Positions 41,600 through 50,845 are shown, numbered from the stretch's first letter. The stretch: DNA of 64,000 nucleotides from DATBQN01 sp963755825 (GCA_963755825.1 CAVWLA010000003.1:2170001-2234000), one strand, 5' to 3'. Notes: generated by a model not told the origin, from the sequence alone. Numbers and translations are program-made.

Positions 41600-41867
41600 G
41601 TGGCCGGCGACCGCCAACTTCAACCCCTGGACCGAGGCCAAGGTCGATACCGAGAACCCCGAGCGCAGCCCCCTCCTCATCCTCTCCGGCGAGAAGGACC
41701 ACACCGTCCCCTGGGCGATCGCCAACGCCTCCTTCAAGCACCAGGAGCACAGCCAGGGGGTCACCGAGATCCACGAGATGCCCAACCGCGGCCACGCCCT
41801 CACCATCGACAGCGGCTGGCGCGAGGTCGCCGACACGGCGCTCGCCTTCGTCAAGCGGTACGTCTAG
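41600..41867 (+). pseudogene. C-terminal fragment of an alpha/beta hydrolase
   Basis: About 87 residues ending at TAG 41867: NFNPWTEAKVDTENPERSPL, LILSGEKDHTVPWAIANA (charge-relay Asp in SGEKDHTVP) and MPNRGHALTIDSGW (catalytic His in GHA). The nucleophile-elbow half is absent; upstream the frame is SRP-RNA-side sequence with no homology, and no good start or ribosome site exists. It is a 5'-truncated remnant. Confidence 0.7.
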
Positions 41868-42003
41868 CGGCGGGGTGGAACTGTTCTCCGCGAGGTAGGG
41901 TCAGGACGACCCGCGGAAGGTTGGGTCTGGGTGCGGCGAGGTCGGCGTCGGCAGGGGCGCCGACCCGTCGAGCTAGGTTCTTTGTTTCTTCGTTGTACTT
42001 CGA

Positions 42004-42093
42004 TGGCGGAGAGGGTGGGATTCGAACCCACGGACCGGTTGCCCGGTCAACGGTTTTCGAGACCGTCCCATTCAACCACTCTGGCACCTCTCC
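42004..42093 (-). tRNA. tRNA-Ser (anticodon CGA)
   Basis: Class II tRNA with a long variable arm. Acceptor GGAGAGG pairs with CCTCTCC, followed by discriminator G and an encoded CCA. The anticodon stem ACGGT/ACCGT encloses loop CTCGAAA (CGA, reads UCG). T-arm GTGGGTTCGAATCCCAC. Confidence 0.95.
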
Positions 42094-42107
42094 GGGTTGC
42101 TGCATGT

Positions 42108-42197
<90 letters not shown>

Positions 42198-42260
42198 TCG
42201 CACTGAGAAAGAACCGGGCCGCCGTCCTCGGGAGAGGAACCGCGGGCGCTGCATCCTATG

Positions 42261-42749
42261 TCATCGCTCCCGGCCGCGCCGCAGCTCGGCGAAGAAACCG
42301 CGGAGGAGCGCCCCGCACTCGTCGGCGAGCACCCCGGCCGTCACCTCCAGCCGGTGGTTCAACCGCGGGTCCTGGACGACGTTGCCCAGGGTGCCGCAGT
42401 AGCCCGCCTTGGGATCGGCCGCGCCGTAGACCAGGCGGTCGATCCGCGCCGCGACCAGCGCTCCGGCGCACATCGGACAGGGCTCCAAGGTGACATAGAG
42501 CGTCGTCCCGGCGAGGCGCCAGCCCGCCGTTTTCGCCGCCGCCTGCCGGATCGCCAGCAGCTCGGCATGGGCGAGGGGATCGCCGTCGATCTCCCGCCGG
42601 TTGTGCCCGCTCCCCAGGAGCCCGGCGGGCTCGCCGCCCACCATCACGGCGCCGATCGGCACCTCGCCGATCGCCGCTGCCTGCCGGGCGAGCTCCAGAG
42701 CCCTCGCCATCCAGGCCCTGTCCTCGTCGATGGTCGGCAAGCGGCGCAC
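42261..42749 (-). CDS. tadA: tRNA-specific adenosine deaminase
   Basis: A 162-residue zinc deaminase that converts A34 to inosine in tRNA-Arg(ACG). Zinc site: His61 and proton-shuttle Glu63 in LAHAELLAI, Cys91 and Cys94 in LEPCPMCAGA. The FLEP/NHR-type surface is visible as NHRLEVTAGVLADECGALL. GTG 42749 is the start used; an internal ATG at residue 14 would cut the first helix. It lies next to two tRNA genes on the same strand. Confidence 0.92.
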   Translation of the reverse strand: MRRLPTIDEDRAWMARALELARQAAAIGEVPIGAVMVGGEPAGLLGSGHNRREIDGDPLAHAELLAIRQAAAKTAGWRLAGTTLYVTLEPCPMCAGALVAARIDRLVYGAADPKAGYCGTLGNVVQDPRLNHRLEVTAGVLADECGALLRGFFAELRRGRER

Positions 42750-42926
42750 CTCGCGCGGCGTCGCGCGGGGTGCGCGGGAAGGCGCCTATCTTAAAGGAAG
42801 GGTCGGCGGGCGTAAACCGCGGGCACGCCGGACCTTGCTCCCACCCCGCCGGGGCCGCCCGGTTGTCGCCGTGGGGCGAAGCTGGTAGGCTCCCCGGTCC
42901 GCTTCGGGCGTCTAAGGAGTCTCCCC

Positions 42927-44879
42927 ATGCTCAAAGTCTTACGCGAGAACGTCAAGTACCTCAGCTGGATCCTCTGGGTCATCATCGCCATCTTCATCAT
43001 CTTCATCTTCGTCGACTTCGGGGCCGGCATCGGCGGCCAGCGCGGCGGGGGTGGCGACAACGTCGCGGTGACCGTCGGTCACGAGACGATCAGCCGCCTG
43101 GAGTTCCAGCGCCACCTGGTGAGCATGCAGGAGCGCGCCCGGCAGGCCTACGGCGACAAGATGACGCCCGAGCTCGAGAAGCAGCTCCGGCTGCCGCTCC
43201 AGGTGCTCAACCAGCTCGTCCAGGACCGCATCCTGACCGACGAGGCGAAGCGGATGGGCCTGACAGCGACCGACGAGGAGGTGCGCCATCAGATCCTCGA
43301 CATCTTCAAGGACGAGCAGGGGCACTTCGTCGGCGAGGCGATCTACAACCAGTCGCTGCAGTCGCAGCACACCACCGCCGACGCCTTCGAGCGCGAGGTG
43401 CGCGACACCCTGCTGCGCCAGAAGCTGATCGAGGTGCTGCACGCCGGCCTCTATGTCTCCGACAAGGAGATCGAGCAGAACTACCGCGACCAGGTGGAGA
43501 AGGCAAAGATCCGCTTCATCCAGGTGTCGCGCGGCTCCGGTGCGCTGCCGCTGGTCTCGCCGGCCGAGCTCAACACCTACTACAGCGCGCACAAGGACGA
43601 GTTCAAGCTCCCCGAGCAGCGCGAGGTCGCCTACGCGCTGATCGAGAACTACAAGCTGCAGGCACAGAACCAGGCCGACGAGAAGGCGGTGCGCGGCTAC
43701 TACGACGCCCATCAGGACGAGTTCAAGCAGGAGGAGCAGATCCACGCCCGCCAGATCCTCGTCGCCGTCAACGATCAGCGCAACGAGGCGGCGGCCAAGC
43801 AGGCCGTCGACGCGGCCAAGAAGCGGCTCGATGGCGGCGAGGACTTCGCCAAGGTCGCCGCCGCGGTCTCCGACGACGCGAGCTCGAAGGCCCGCGGCGG
43901 CGACCTCGGCTTCTTCCCGCGCAACCGCAACGTCAAGGAGTTCGAGGACGCCGCCTTCAGCGCCCCCTTGCACAAGGTGGTCGGCCCGGTGCGCTCGCCG
44001 CTCGGCTTTCACCTCCTGGAGGTGCTCGACAAGCATCCCGGCGGCGAGCGGCCGTTCGAGGAGGTGCGGGCGCAGATCGCCAACCAGCTCGCCGCCGAGA
44101 GCGCCAGGACGATCGGCGAGAGCCGGGGGAAAGAGCTCGCCGACCGCATCGACAAGGCGAAGCCGAAGACCGCCGACGCTCTGAAGGCGCTGGTGAAGGA
44201 CGATCCGAACGTGACCTTCGCGGTCAGCCCGAAGTTCGGCCAGAACGACTGGGTGCCGGGGATCGGCCGCCAGCCGGCGGTCGCCACGGCGGTGTTCGCC
44301 ATGAAGAAGGGCGAGATCTCGAAGCCCGTGCAGCTGCCGCGCGGCTGGGCGGTGTTCCTGCTCGAGAACGTCTATCCGCCGCACGTGCCGGCGCTCGCCG
44401 AGGTGGAGGGCCGCGTGCGCCAGCAGGTGGTCACCCAGAAGCTGCAGCAGCTCGCCCTCGACCGGCTGAACGAGGCGAAGCAGCAGCTCGCCCAGGGCAA
44501 GACGCTCGACCAGGTCGCGGCGGGGATGGGCTTGAAGGTCGAGGATTCGCAGGAGTTCGGCGCCACCGGCTTCATCCAGGGGCTCGGCCTCAACCCGCAG
44601 GTCGCCAAGGCGGCGCTCGCCCTGGCGCCGGGGCAGGTCGGCGGTCCGCTCCCCGCCGCCCAGGGTGCGGTGCTCTTCCAGGTCGCCGAGAAGAAGGGCT
44701 TCGACCCCAAGCAGTTCGCCGATCAGCGCGACCAGATCCGCCAGGAGGTGGAGAGCGACCGCTTCAACCGGCTGATGACCTCGATCCTCGAGCAGCGGCG
44801 GCGCGAGCTCGGGGTGACGCCTGATCGCCAGCTCGTCGAGTCCTACGGCATCGGCGGCGACGAGACGCCGGCGAGCTGA
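42927..44879 (+). CDS. ppiD: Membrane-anchored periplasmic peptidyl-prolyl isomerase (PpiD/SurA-like)
   Basis: A 650-residue foldase. One membrane anchor (about 13-33), a SurA_N-like chaperone region (about 45-200), then a parvulin domain (about 270-375) with HARQILVAV, GGDLGFFPRNRNVKEFEDAAF and GFHLLEVLDKH. A second, weaker parvulin-like part follows (about 410-520). It assists folding of outer-membrane and exported proteins. A GGAG ribosome site precedes ATG. Length and layout match PpiD. Confidence 0.85.
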   Translation: MLKVLRENVKYLSWILWVIIAIFIIFIFVDFGAGIGGQRGGGGDNVAVTVGHETISRLEFQRHLVSMQERARQAYGDKMTPELEKQLRLPLQVLNQLVQDRILTDEAKRMGLTATDEEVRHQILDIFKDEQGHFVGEAIYNQSLQSQHTTADAFEREVRDTLLRQKLIEVLHAGLYVSDKEIEQNYRDQVEKAKIRFIQVSRGSGALPLVSPAELNTYYSAHKDEFKLPEQREVAYALIENYKLQAQNQADEKAVRGYYDAHQDEFKQEEQIHARQILVAVNDQRNEAAAKQAVDAAKKRLDGGEDFAKVAAAVSDDASSKARGGDLGFFPRNRNVKEFEDAAFSAPLHKVVGPVRSPLGFHLLEVLDKHPGGERPFEEVRAQIANQLAAESARTIGESRGKELADRIDKAKPKTADALKALVKDDPNVTFAVSPKFGQNDWVPGIGRQPAVATAVFAMKKGEISKPVQLPRGWAVFLLENVYPPHVPALAEVEGRVRQQVVTQKLQQLALDRLNEAKQQLAQGKTLDQVAAGMGLKVEDSQEFGATGFIQGLGLNPQVAKAALALAPGQVGGPLPAAQGAVLFQVAEKKGFDPKQFADQRDQIRQEVESDRFNRLMTSILEQRRRELGVTPDRQLVESYGIGGDETPAS

Positions 44880-45005
44880 GCCTGGAGAGCAGAGAGCGTG
44901 GCGCGCCGCGACCTCGCGCGCGCCACGCTCGCCGCCTCTCGCTTCCTGCCCCTCCCTCCCTCGCCCGTCGCGATGACCGCGTGACCGTATCGACCTGATG
45001 CTCCG

Positions 45006-45593
45006 ATGATCGGCTACCTCAGCGGCCAGCTCTTGAGCTCCAGCCCGGAGCGTGTTCTCCTCGACGTCCAGGGTGTCGGCTACGAGATCCACATCCCGCT
45101 GTCGACCTTCTACGAGATCGAGCGGCGGCCCGGCGAACGGCTGGGCCTCTACATCCATACGCATGTACGCGAAGACGACCTATCCCTCTTCGGCTTCTGG
45201 AGCGAGCGCGAGAAGCTGCTCTTCGAGCGCCTCATCGCGGTCTCCGGCATCGGCCCGCGCCTGGCGCGGGTGATCCTCTCCGGCATGCCGCCGGACGACC
45301 TCGTCGCGGCGCTCGCCGGCGGCGACCTGGCGCGGCTGGCGACCATTCCGGGGATCGGCAAGAAGACCGCCGAGCGCATGGTCCTGGAGCTCAAGGACCG
45401 CATGCGCGAGCTCGCCGTGGAGCAGCCCGAGCGGCCGCTGCCGAGCGACGGCGACGTGGTCTCGGCGCTGGTCAACCTCGGCTACAAGCAGACCCAGGCC
45501 GAGCGCGCCGTCGCCGACGCGCGGCGCGAGCGGCCGGAGGCGGCCTTCCACGAGCTGCTCCGCGCCAGCCTCAACCGGCTGTCGCGGGCTTGA
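45006..45593 (+). CDS. ruvA: Holliday junction DNA helicase subunit RuvA
   Basis: A 195-residue tetrameric junction-binding protein. OB domain MIGYLSGQLLSSSPERVLLD with GVGYEIHIPLST, tandem helix-hairpin-helix LIAVSGIGPRLARVILSG and LATIPGIGKKTAERMVLELKD, and the mobile C-terminal RuvB-binding domain VVSALVNLGYKQTQAERAVA. ruvB and ruvC are not adjacent, unlike in many genomes. The 126-bp gap upstream shows nothing recognised. Confidence 0.95.
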   Translation: MIGYLSGQLLSSSPERVLLDVQGVGYEIHIPLSTFYEIERRPGERLGLYIHTHVREDDLSLFGFWSEREKLLFERLIAVSGIGPRLARVILSGMPPDDLVAALAGGDLARLATIPGIGKKTAERMVLELKDRMRELAVEQPERPLPSDGDVVSALVNLGYKQTQAERAVADARRERPEAAFHELLRASLNRLSRA

Positions 45594-45664
45594 GGGGCGC
45601 ATTGCGCCCTTCCAGGCGGCCGTGGTCGCTATCGGACGGGGCCGGCACCCGGAACGGCGGCGCC

Positions 45665-45694
45665 TTGACCGCCACCCGGCCTCTGCGCTAGGTT
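45665..45694 (+). promoter_or_regulatory. Candidate promoter of the rpmH-rnpA operon
   Basis: TTGACC at 45665-45670, an 18-bp spacer and TAGGTT at 45689-45694, 91 bp before rpmH. It is the best match to sigma-70 hexamers in the 192-bp gap after ruvA. Confidence 0.4.
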
Positions 45695-45785
45695 ACGTGT
45701 TTCGTTCGGGTAGACGCACATCCGCGGCGCCTTCTGCCTGGCCGCGACAGCGACCCTCACCTCTAACTAGAGAAGGTGGACCAAC

Positions 45786-45920
45786 GTGAAACGGACGTTT
45801 CAGCCCAACAACCGCCGCCGCCACAAGACCCACGGCTTCCTCGTTCGGATGAGCACCAAGAACGGGCGCGCCGTCATCTCACGGCGGCGCCGGAAGGGAC
45901 GCAAGCGCCTGGCCGTCTGA
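45786..45920 (+). CDS. rpmH: Ribosomal protein L34
   Basis: A 44-residue ribosomal protein: MKRTFQPNNRRRHKTHGFLV, RMSTKNGRAVISRRRRKGRK and RLAV. It begins with GTG after an AGAAGGTGG ribosome site. Its stop overlaps the rnpA ATG (TGATG). It opens the conserved rpmH-rnpA-yidD-yidC-jag order. Confidence 0.97.
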   Translation: MKRTFQPNNRRRHKTHGFLVRMSTKNGRAVISRRRRKGRKRLAV

Positions 45921-46315
45921 TGACCTCGCCGCCGAGCTCGGCCGCCCCCGCGGCGTCCGGCGAGCGCCTGTTCCCGGAAGAGCGGCTGCGGCGACGAGCG
46001 GATTACCTCCGGTGCTACCGCACCGGTCGGCGGCGGCACGGCGAGATCGCGATCCTCTATTTCGTTGCCAATGAGCTGGGGCATCCGCGGCTCGGCATCA
46101 CCGCCAGCCGCAAGGTGGGCGACGCGGTCGTACGGCATCGGCTCAAGCGAAGAATCAAAGAGATCTACCGGCGATGGCAGGAACGCGCAAGCCTTCCCTC
46201 GATGGACCTCGTGGTGCATCTGAAGCCCGAGGCGCGCGGGGTGGAGTGGACGGTCTTCCGCGGCGAGATGCTGCGCCTGCTCGGCGGCATCGTGCGCCGC
46301 GGCGGGGACCGGTGA
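45920..46315 (+). CDS. rnpA: Ribonuclease P protein component
   Basis: A 131-residue protein subunit of RNase P, which matures tRNA 5' ends with an RNA subunit not found in this window. Family marks are RRRADYLRCYRTGRRRHG, RLGITASRKVGDAVVRHRLK and the basic RNR-like helix RRIKEIYRR. The first 18 residues are a non-conserved extension. Coupled to rpmH by TGATG and to yidD by GTGA. Confidence 0.95.
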   Translation: MTSPPSSAAPAASGERLFPEERLRRRADYLRCYRTGRRRHGEIAILYFVANELGHPRLGITASRKVGDAVVRHRLKRRIKEIYRRWQERASLPSMDLVVHLKPEARGVEWTVFRGEMLRLLGGIVRRGGDR

Positions 46316-46518
46316 GCGCTCTCGCGATCGCCCTCCTCGGTTTCTACAAGCGGCTCGTCTCCCCTCTGCTGCCTCCCGCCTGCCGGTTCACTCCCACCTG
46401 CTCGGAGTATGCCCGCCTGACGATCATCAAGCATGGTGCCGCGCGCGGCGGAGCGCTCGCTCTGGGGCGGCTCGCGAAGTGTCATCCGTTTCATCCCGGC
46501 GGGGTCGATCTGCCCTAG
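46312..46518 (+). CDS. yidD: Membrane protein insertion efficiency factor YidD
   Basis: A 68-residue protein with LLGFYKRLVSPLLPPACRFT, PTCSEYARLTIIKHGA and GRLAKCHPFHPGGVD, the full YidD pattern with its conserved cysteines. It assists YidC-dependent insertion. GTG 46312 overlaps the rnpA stop by 4 bp. Confidence 0.94.
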   Translation: MSALAIALLGFYKRLVSPLLPPACRFTPTCSEYARLTIIKHGAARGGALALGRLAKCHPFHPGGVDLP

Positions 46519-46581
46519 AGAGACCCCTCGCGCCGCGTGACCGCCGGTCCCGCGTGCGCTCCAGAAAGGATCCCAAGCTCA

Positions 46582-48270
46582 GTGGATAATCGAAGGCTGC
46601 TCATCGCCGTCCTCGTCTCGATGGCGATCTGGCTCGGCTGGACTCTGCTCTTCCCCGAGAAGCCCAAGCGCCCGCCGGAGGCGCAGACGGCGGCCGCGGG
46701 GACCGAGCCGGCGGCGGCGCCCGAAGCCCCTGCGGCCGCCCCCGCGGAGCCCGCCGGTACGGCGGCGCCGCAGACGCAGGCGATCCCGGCCATCCCCGTC
46801 GCCGCCGAGGTGGAGGAGCGCGTCGTCATCGAGGACAAGGAAACCCGCGCCACCTTCAGCAACCGCGGCGCGCAGCTGGTCTCCCTGGTCCTCAAGCGCT
46901 GGCCCGACGCCGACGGCAAGCCGCTCGAGATGGTGCGGCGGCGAACCAGCTCGCTCTATCCGTACGGCCTGGTGGACCGCGACCTCGCCGCTCTCCCGCT
47001 CGACACCTCCCTCTTCGCCGTCGAGGAGCGCTCGCCCGACGCCGTCACCTTCCACTACAGCGGGCCGAACGGCACGGCGACGAAGGCTTTCCGCATCAAC
47101 CGTCAGGGCCTGCTCGAGGCGCGGGTGGACGTGCCCGGCCGGCGCGACTGGGGCCTCGCCTTGGGACCCGGCCTACGCAACCCGACGCTCGCGCAGCTCG
47201 ACAGCCCCTATCTGCGGCGCGACGCGGTCTTCGACTTCGGCGGCGAGATCAAGCTCTTCGACCTCAAGAAATCCGAGCCGCGGACGCTCGCCGGCTCGAC
47301 GATGGCGTGGGCGGGCCTCGAGGACAACTACTACCTGGCGACCGTCGTGCCGGCCCAGCCGGTGGCGCGGACCGTCCTGGCGCCCGTCCTCATCGATTTG
47401 GGGCCGACGAACATCGCCTCGCGCTTCGTGCCGGTCCCGAGAGGTGGCGTCATCGCGCCGCAATACGAGGGGTGGAATCGCGAGTTCCTCGTCGTCCTCC
47501 AGCCCGACGCCGAGAGCCTGGCGACCACCGGCTTCTGGGGCGCCAAGGAATACGACCGCCTGGCGGCCCTTCCCTATGGCTTCGACCGCACTCTCAGCCT
47601 GGGCTACTTCGGCTTCCTCGGCCGGCCGCTGCTGACCGCTCTCCACTGGATCTACAACCACGTCGTCCACAACTACGGCTGGGCCCTCATCCTGATGACG
47701 ATCATGATCAAGATCGTCACCCTGCCGCTCACCCACAAGAGCTACGTCTCGACGCGGAGGATGCAGGAGCTCAACCCGCGGATCCAGGCGATCCGCGACC
47801 GCTTCAAGGGGAAAATGAAGGACAAGCAGGGGCGGCCCAACCTCGACGCCCAGCGCAAGATGAACGAGGAGATCATGGGCCTCTACAAGGCCGAGGGCGT
47901 GAATCCGGCGGGCGGCTGCCTCCCCCTCCTCATCCAGCTCCCCATCCTCTGGGCCTTCTACGGCATGCTGCGCGCGGCGGTCGACCTGCAGAACGCGCCA
48001 TGGATCCTGTGGATCCACGACCTCTCCTCGCTGGATCCCTACTACGTGCTGCCGGTCGTCATGACCGCCACGCAGTTCATCCAGCAGCGAATGACGCCGA
48101 TGGCGGGCGACCCGATGCAGAAGCGGCTGTTCCAGCTCATGCCGATCTTCATGTTCTTCTTCTTCTTCAAGTTTGCCAGCGCCCTGGTGCTCTACTGGTT
48201 GACGAACAACGTCTTGACGATCATCCAGCAGGGGGTCTACAACCATCTAAAGAGCCGGCAGGCGGCATGA
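46582..48270 (+). CDS. yidC: Membrane protein insertase YidC
   Basis: A 562-residue insertase of the Gram-negative type. An N-terminal anchor (5-22), an Ala/Pro-rich linker, a large periplasmic beta domain (about 75-340), then five membrane segments starting ALHWIYNHVVHNYGWALILM. The conserved hydrophilic-groove Arg is in the THKSYVSTRRMQELNP region, and LYKAEGVNPAGGCLPLLIQL and FFFFKFASALVLYWLTNN are family signatures. GTG 46582 follows AAAGGA. Its stop overlaps the jag start. Confidence 0.95.
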   Translation: MDNRRLLIAVLVSMAIWLGWTLLFPEKPKRPPEAQTAAAGTEPAAAPEAPAAAPAEPAGTAAPQTQAIPAIPVAAEVEERVVIEDKETRATFSNRGAQLVSLVLKRWPDADGKPLEMVRRRTSSLYPYGLVDRDLAALPLDTSLFAVEERSPDAVTFHYSGPNGTATKAFRINRQGLLEARVDVPGRRDWGLALGPGLRNPTLAQLDSPYLRRDAVFDFGGEIKLFDLKKSEPRTLAGSTMAWAGLEDNYYLATVVPAQPVARTVLAPVLIDLGPTNIASRFVPVPRGGVIAPQYEGWNREFLVVLQPDAESLATTGFWGAKEYDRLAALPYGFDRTLSLGYFGFLGRPLLTALHWIYNHVVHNYGWALILMTIMIKIVTLPLTHKSYVSTRRMQELNPRIQAIRDRFKGKMKDKQGRPNLDAQRKMNEEIMGLYKAEGVNPAGGCLPLLIQLPILWAFYGMLRAAVDLQNAPWILWIHDLSSLDPYYVLPVVMTATQFIQQRMTPMAGDPMQKRLFQLMPIFMFFFFFKFASALVLYWLTNNVLTIIQQGVYNHLKSRQAA

Positions 48271-49295
48271 GCCCGCGGGACGAAAGCGCAACCACCATGA
48301 GCGAAGCCAAGCGAAGATTCTTCTCCGGCGACACCCTGCGCCAGGCGCTGGTACAGGCGGCGAACTACCACCATCTCGATCCCGAGCGGATCGGTTTCAA
48401 GACCATCGACAAGCGGCACGGCTTCTTGAAGACCCGCCGCAGGGTGATGATCGAGGTCGATCCCGAGGCGCCGGAGCGGCCGGCTGGCGCTCAGGCGCCG
48501 GCGCAGTCGCCATTTGCCGGCGGTTCGCGGGCGGCCGTTGCGCCGGCAGCCCCGGCCCGTCCGCCGCTGGCCGCGCCGCCGCCGGCGACGACTGGCGGTT
48601 CTGATTCGGCCGGCTCGCCGGCGGACCGGACGATCGCGGCGGCCCCATCGGTCGGCGCTCCCCCGCTGCAGCCGAGGATCGAAAGTGAGCGCGGCGCCGG
48701 TCGAGATCGAGAGCGAGCGCCGCGCCCCGCCCCCCGCGAGGCGCCGCGGCGGCCGGCTCCTGCGTCGGTGCGCGAGACGGAGGACGGCGGTCTCGTGGCT
48801 CTGCCGGAGACCCCTCGCCGTGCCTCGGAGCGCTACCCGGCGGCGACGGGTGCGGCGGCCGAGGCAGCGCAGAAGGGTCTCGACCTGCTCCTCGCCATCG
48901 CGGGCCTCGACCTCACGGCGCGCATTCACCAGGGAGAGGAGCGCCTCGAGATCGACCTCTCCGGACCTGCGTCCGAGCGCTGCTTCGACGACGACGGCGA
49001 GCTCCTCATGTCGATCGAGCACCTGCTGTCGCGGGTCATCCGCGCTGTCACCGGCGAGACGGTGCTCTGCCGCGTCGACTGCGACAACTACCACGAGATC
49101 CGCGAAGAGCAGCTCCGCACGCTGGCGCAGCGGGTGGCCGAGGAGGTCCGCCGCCGCGGCAGGTCGCGCACCCTGGAGCCGATGAACCCCGCCGACCGGC
49201 GGATCGTCCACATGACGCTGGCGGACGATCCCCACGTGGAGACGGAGAGCGACGGCGAGGGCTACTTCAAAAGGGTCACCGTCCGCCCACGCTAG
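48267..49295 (+). CDS. jag: Jag/SpoIIIJ-associated RNA-binding protein (Jag-N, KH, R3H)
   Basis: A 342-residue protein. The Jag N-terminal domain (about 20-65) has GDTLRQALVQAANYHHLDPE and GFLKTRRRVMIEV. A long Ala/Pro/Arg linker of about 120 residues follows. The KH-II-like domain (about 205-275) has IEHLLSRVIRAVTGE and the R3H motif is in MNPADRRIVHMTLADDP. Homologues (KhpB) bind RNA with KhpA. ATG 48267 overlaps the yidC stop; ATG 48297 is an alternative. Confidence 0.9.
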   Translation: MSPRDESATTMSEAKRRFFSGDTLRQALVQAANYHHLDPERIGFKTIDKRHGFLKTRRRVMIEVDPEAPERPAGAQAPAQSPFAGGSRAAVAPAAPARPPLAAPPPATTGGSDSAGSPADRTIAAAPSVGAPPLQPRIESERGAGRDRERAPRPAPREAPRRPAPASVRETEDGGLVALPETPRRASERYPAATGAAAEAAQKGLDLLLAIAGLDLTARIHQGEERLEIDLSGPASERCFDDDGELLMSIEHLLSRVIRAVTGETVLCRVDCDNYHEIREEQLRTLAQRVAEEVRRRGRSRTLEPMNPADRRIVHMTLADDPHVETESDGEGYFKRVTVRPR

Positions 49296-49345
49296 AACCG
49301 GGTTCCTTCCGGCGGAGTCTTGGAGGATGAGGGATAGCTGGGTGA

Positions 49346-49361
49346 TGTTTCACGTGAAAAT
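49346..49361. promoter_or_regulatory. parS-like centromere site
   Basis: TGTTTCACGTGAAAAT matches the parS palindrome TGTTTCACGTGAAACA at 14 of 16 positions. It lies 61 bp upstream of rsmG, which precedes parA-parB, the usual place for parS. A degenerate second copy (11/16) follows at 49361-49376. Confidence 0.8.
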
Positions 49362-49421
49362 GTTTCCTCGGAAACCAGTTCAAGGACTCTCGGCCCGATT
49401 CCAGGGTCCTCCGCAGCGATC

Positions 49422-50090
49422 ATGCCGTCTGAGCTCCCGAGCCTGACCCCGGAGGGGCTCGCCAACGCTCTTTCGGCTACCTCGCCCGAGCCGCTGGCAA
49501 CCGCGACCCTGGAGGCTCTCTACTCCCACTACGTCGAGCTGCAGCGCTGGAACCGCAGGCTGTCCCTGATCGGGCCGGGTACGATCGAAGATCTCGTCGT
49601 CCGCCACTACGGTGAATCGCTGGCCGCCCTGCCTCTCGTTCCCCGCGACGGGGAGCTGGTCGATCTCGGTTCCGGCGCCGGCTTCCCCGGCCTGATCCTC
49701 GCCGCCGCGCGGCCAGACCTCGGCGTCACGCTCGTCGAGGCGCGCGAGCGGAAATGGTCCTTTCTGGCCGCTGCCGCGCGGCGCGCCGCGTTGCCGTGCC
49801 GATGTCTCAATGTTAGAGTCGGCCTCCCGTTACCCGAAAGCCTGCCCGCCGAATTCGACCGGGTGACGGTCCGGGCACTCAAGATCGACTCCTCGCTCCT
49901 GGGAGCACTGGCCGGTCGCCTGCGGCCGAGCGGCAGCATCCTCCTCTGGGCCGGCGACGAGCTTCCGGAGCTGCCCGAAGGCGTCGTGCCGGCGCGCAGC
50001 ATCCCGCTGGCCGGCAGCGACCGGCGCCGGATCGTCGAGCTGCGGCGAGACGACGGCCGAGAGACCCGTCCAAAGGAAACGCCCCGATGA
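49422..50090 (+). CDS. rsmG: 16S rRNA (guanine527-N7)-methyltransferase RsmG
   Basis: A 222-residue SAM-dependent methyltransferase. The N-terminus has LYSHYVELQRWNRRLSLIG; the SAM loop is LVDLGSGAGFPGLILAAARP; VEARERKWSFL follows. It methylates G527 of 16S rRNA. It precedes parA with an ATGA overlap, a conserved rsmG-parA-parB arrangement. Confidence 0.95.
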   Translation: MPSELPSLTPEGLANALSATSPEPLATATLEALYSHYVELQRWNRRLSLIGPGTIEDLVVRHYGESLAALPLVPRDGELVDLGSGAGFPGLILAAARPDLGVTLVEARERKWSFLAAAARRAALPCRCLNVRVGLPLPESLPAEFDRVTVRALKIDSSLLGALAGRLRPSGSILLWAGDELPELPEGVVPARSIPLAGSDRRRIVELRRDDGRETRPKETPR

Positions 50091-50845
50091 GCACGATCCT
50101 CGCCATCGCCAACCAGAAGGGCGGCGTCGGCAAGACAACCACCGCCATCAACCTCGGGGCCGGTCTCGGCGCGCTCGAGCGGCGCGTGCTCCTGGTGGAC
50201 AGCGATCCGCAGGGCAACGCCACTCGCGGCCTCGGCGCCACCGCCTCGGTGCCGCACCTCTACCACGCCCTCGTCGGTGAGGCGCCGCTCGCCGAGACGA
50301 TCCGCCCGTCGGGCTTTCCCAACCTCGACCTCATCCCGTCCGATCGCGACCTCGTCGGCATCGAGGTCGAGTTCGTCGGCGAGGCCGGCTGGGAGGGCAT
50401 CCTCAAGCGCTGCCTGGCGGAGGTCGCCGACCGCTACGACATTGTCCTCCTCGACTGCCCACCCTCGCTCGGCCACCTGACAGTCTCCGCCCTGACCGCG
50501 GCGGACGGCGTTCTGGTTCCCCTCCAGTGCGAATACTTCGCCCTCGAGGGGATGAGCGAGCTGCTGGCGACGGTCAAGCGCGTGCAGGGCGGGCTCAACC
50601 CCAAGCTCGCGCTCGAGGGGATTCTCCTCACCATGTACGACGACCGCACCAACCTCTCGCGCGAGGTCGCCGACGAGATCCGCCGGCATTTCGGCGGCCA
50701 GGTCTTCGAGGCCGTGGTGCCGCGGAACATCCGCCTCGCCGAGGCGCCGAGCCACGGTCTGCCGATCTTCCAGTACGACATCAAGTCGCGCGGCGCCGAG
50801 GCCTATCTCGCCCTGGCGCGCGAGGTTCTGAGGAGGGCCGCGTGA
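50087..50845 (+). CDS. parA: Chromosome partitioning ATPase ParA (Soj)
   Basis: A 252-residue deviant-Walker ATPase. Walker A KGGVGKTT at 11-18 with the signature Lys, DSDPQGNATRGLG switch I, and LLDCPPSLGHLT switch II. It binds DNA non-specifically as an ATP dimer and moves ParB-parS complexes. Overlaps rsmG and parB by 4 bp each, so the three are translationally coupled. Confidence 0.96.
   Translation: MSTILAIANQKGGVGKTTTAINLGAGLGALERRVLLVDSDPQGNATRGLGATASVPHLYHALVGEAPLAETIRPSGFPNLDLIPSDRDLVGIEVEFVGEAGWEGILKRCLAEVADRYDIVLLDCPPSLGHLTVSALTAADGVLVPLQCEYFALEGMSELLATVKRVQGGLNPKLALEGILLTMYDDRTNLSREVADEIRRHFGGQVFEAVVPRNIRLAEAPSHGLPIFQYDIKSRGAEAYLALAREVLRRAA

Noticed and set aside
45594..45785. 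RNase P RNA or another RNA next to rnpA
   Set aside because: None of the conserved RNase P RNA core sequences could be found in this gap.
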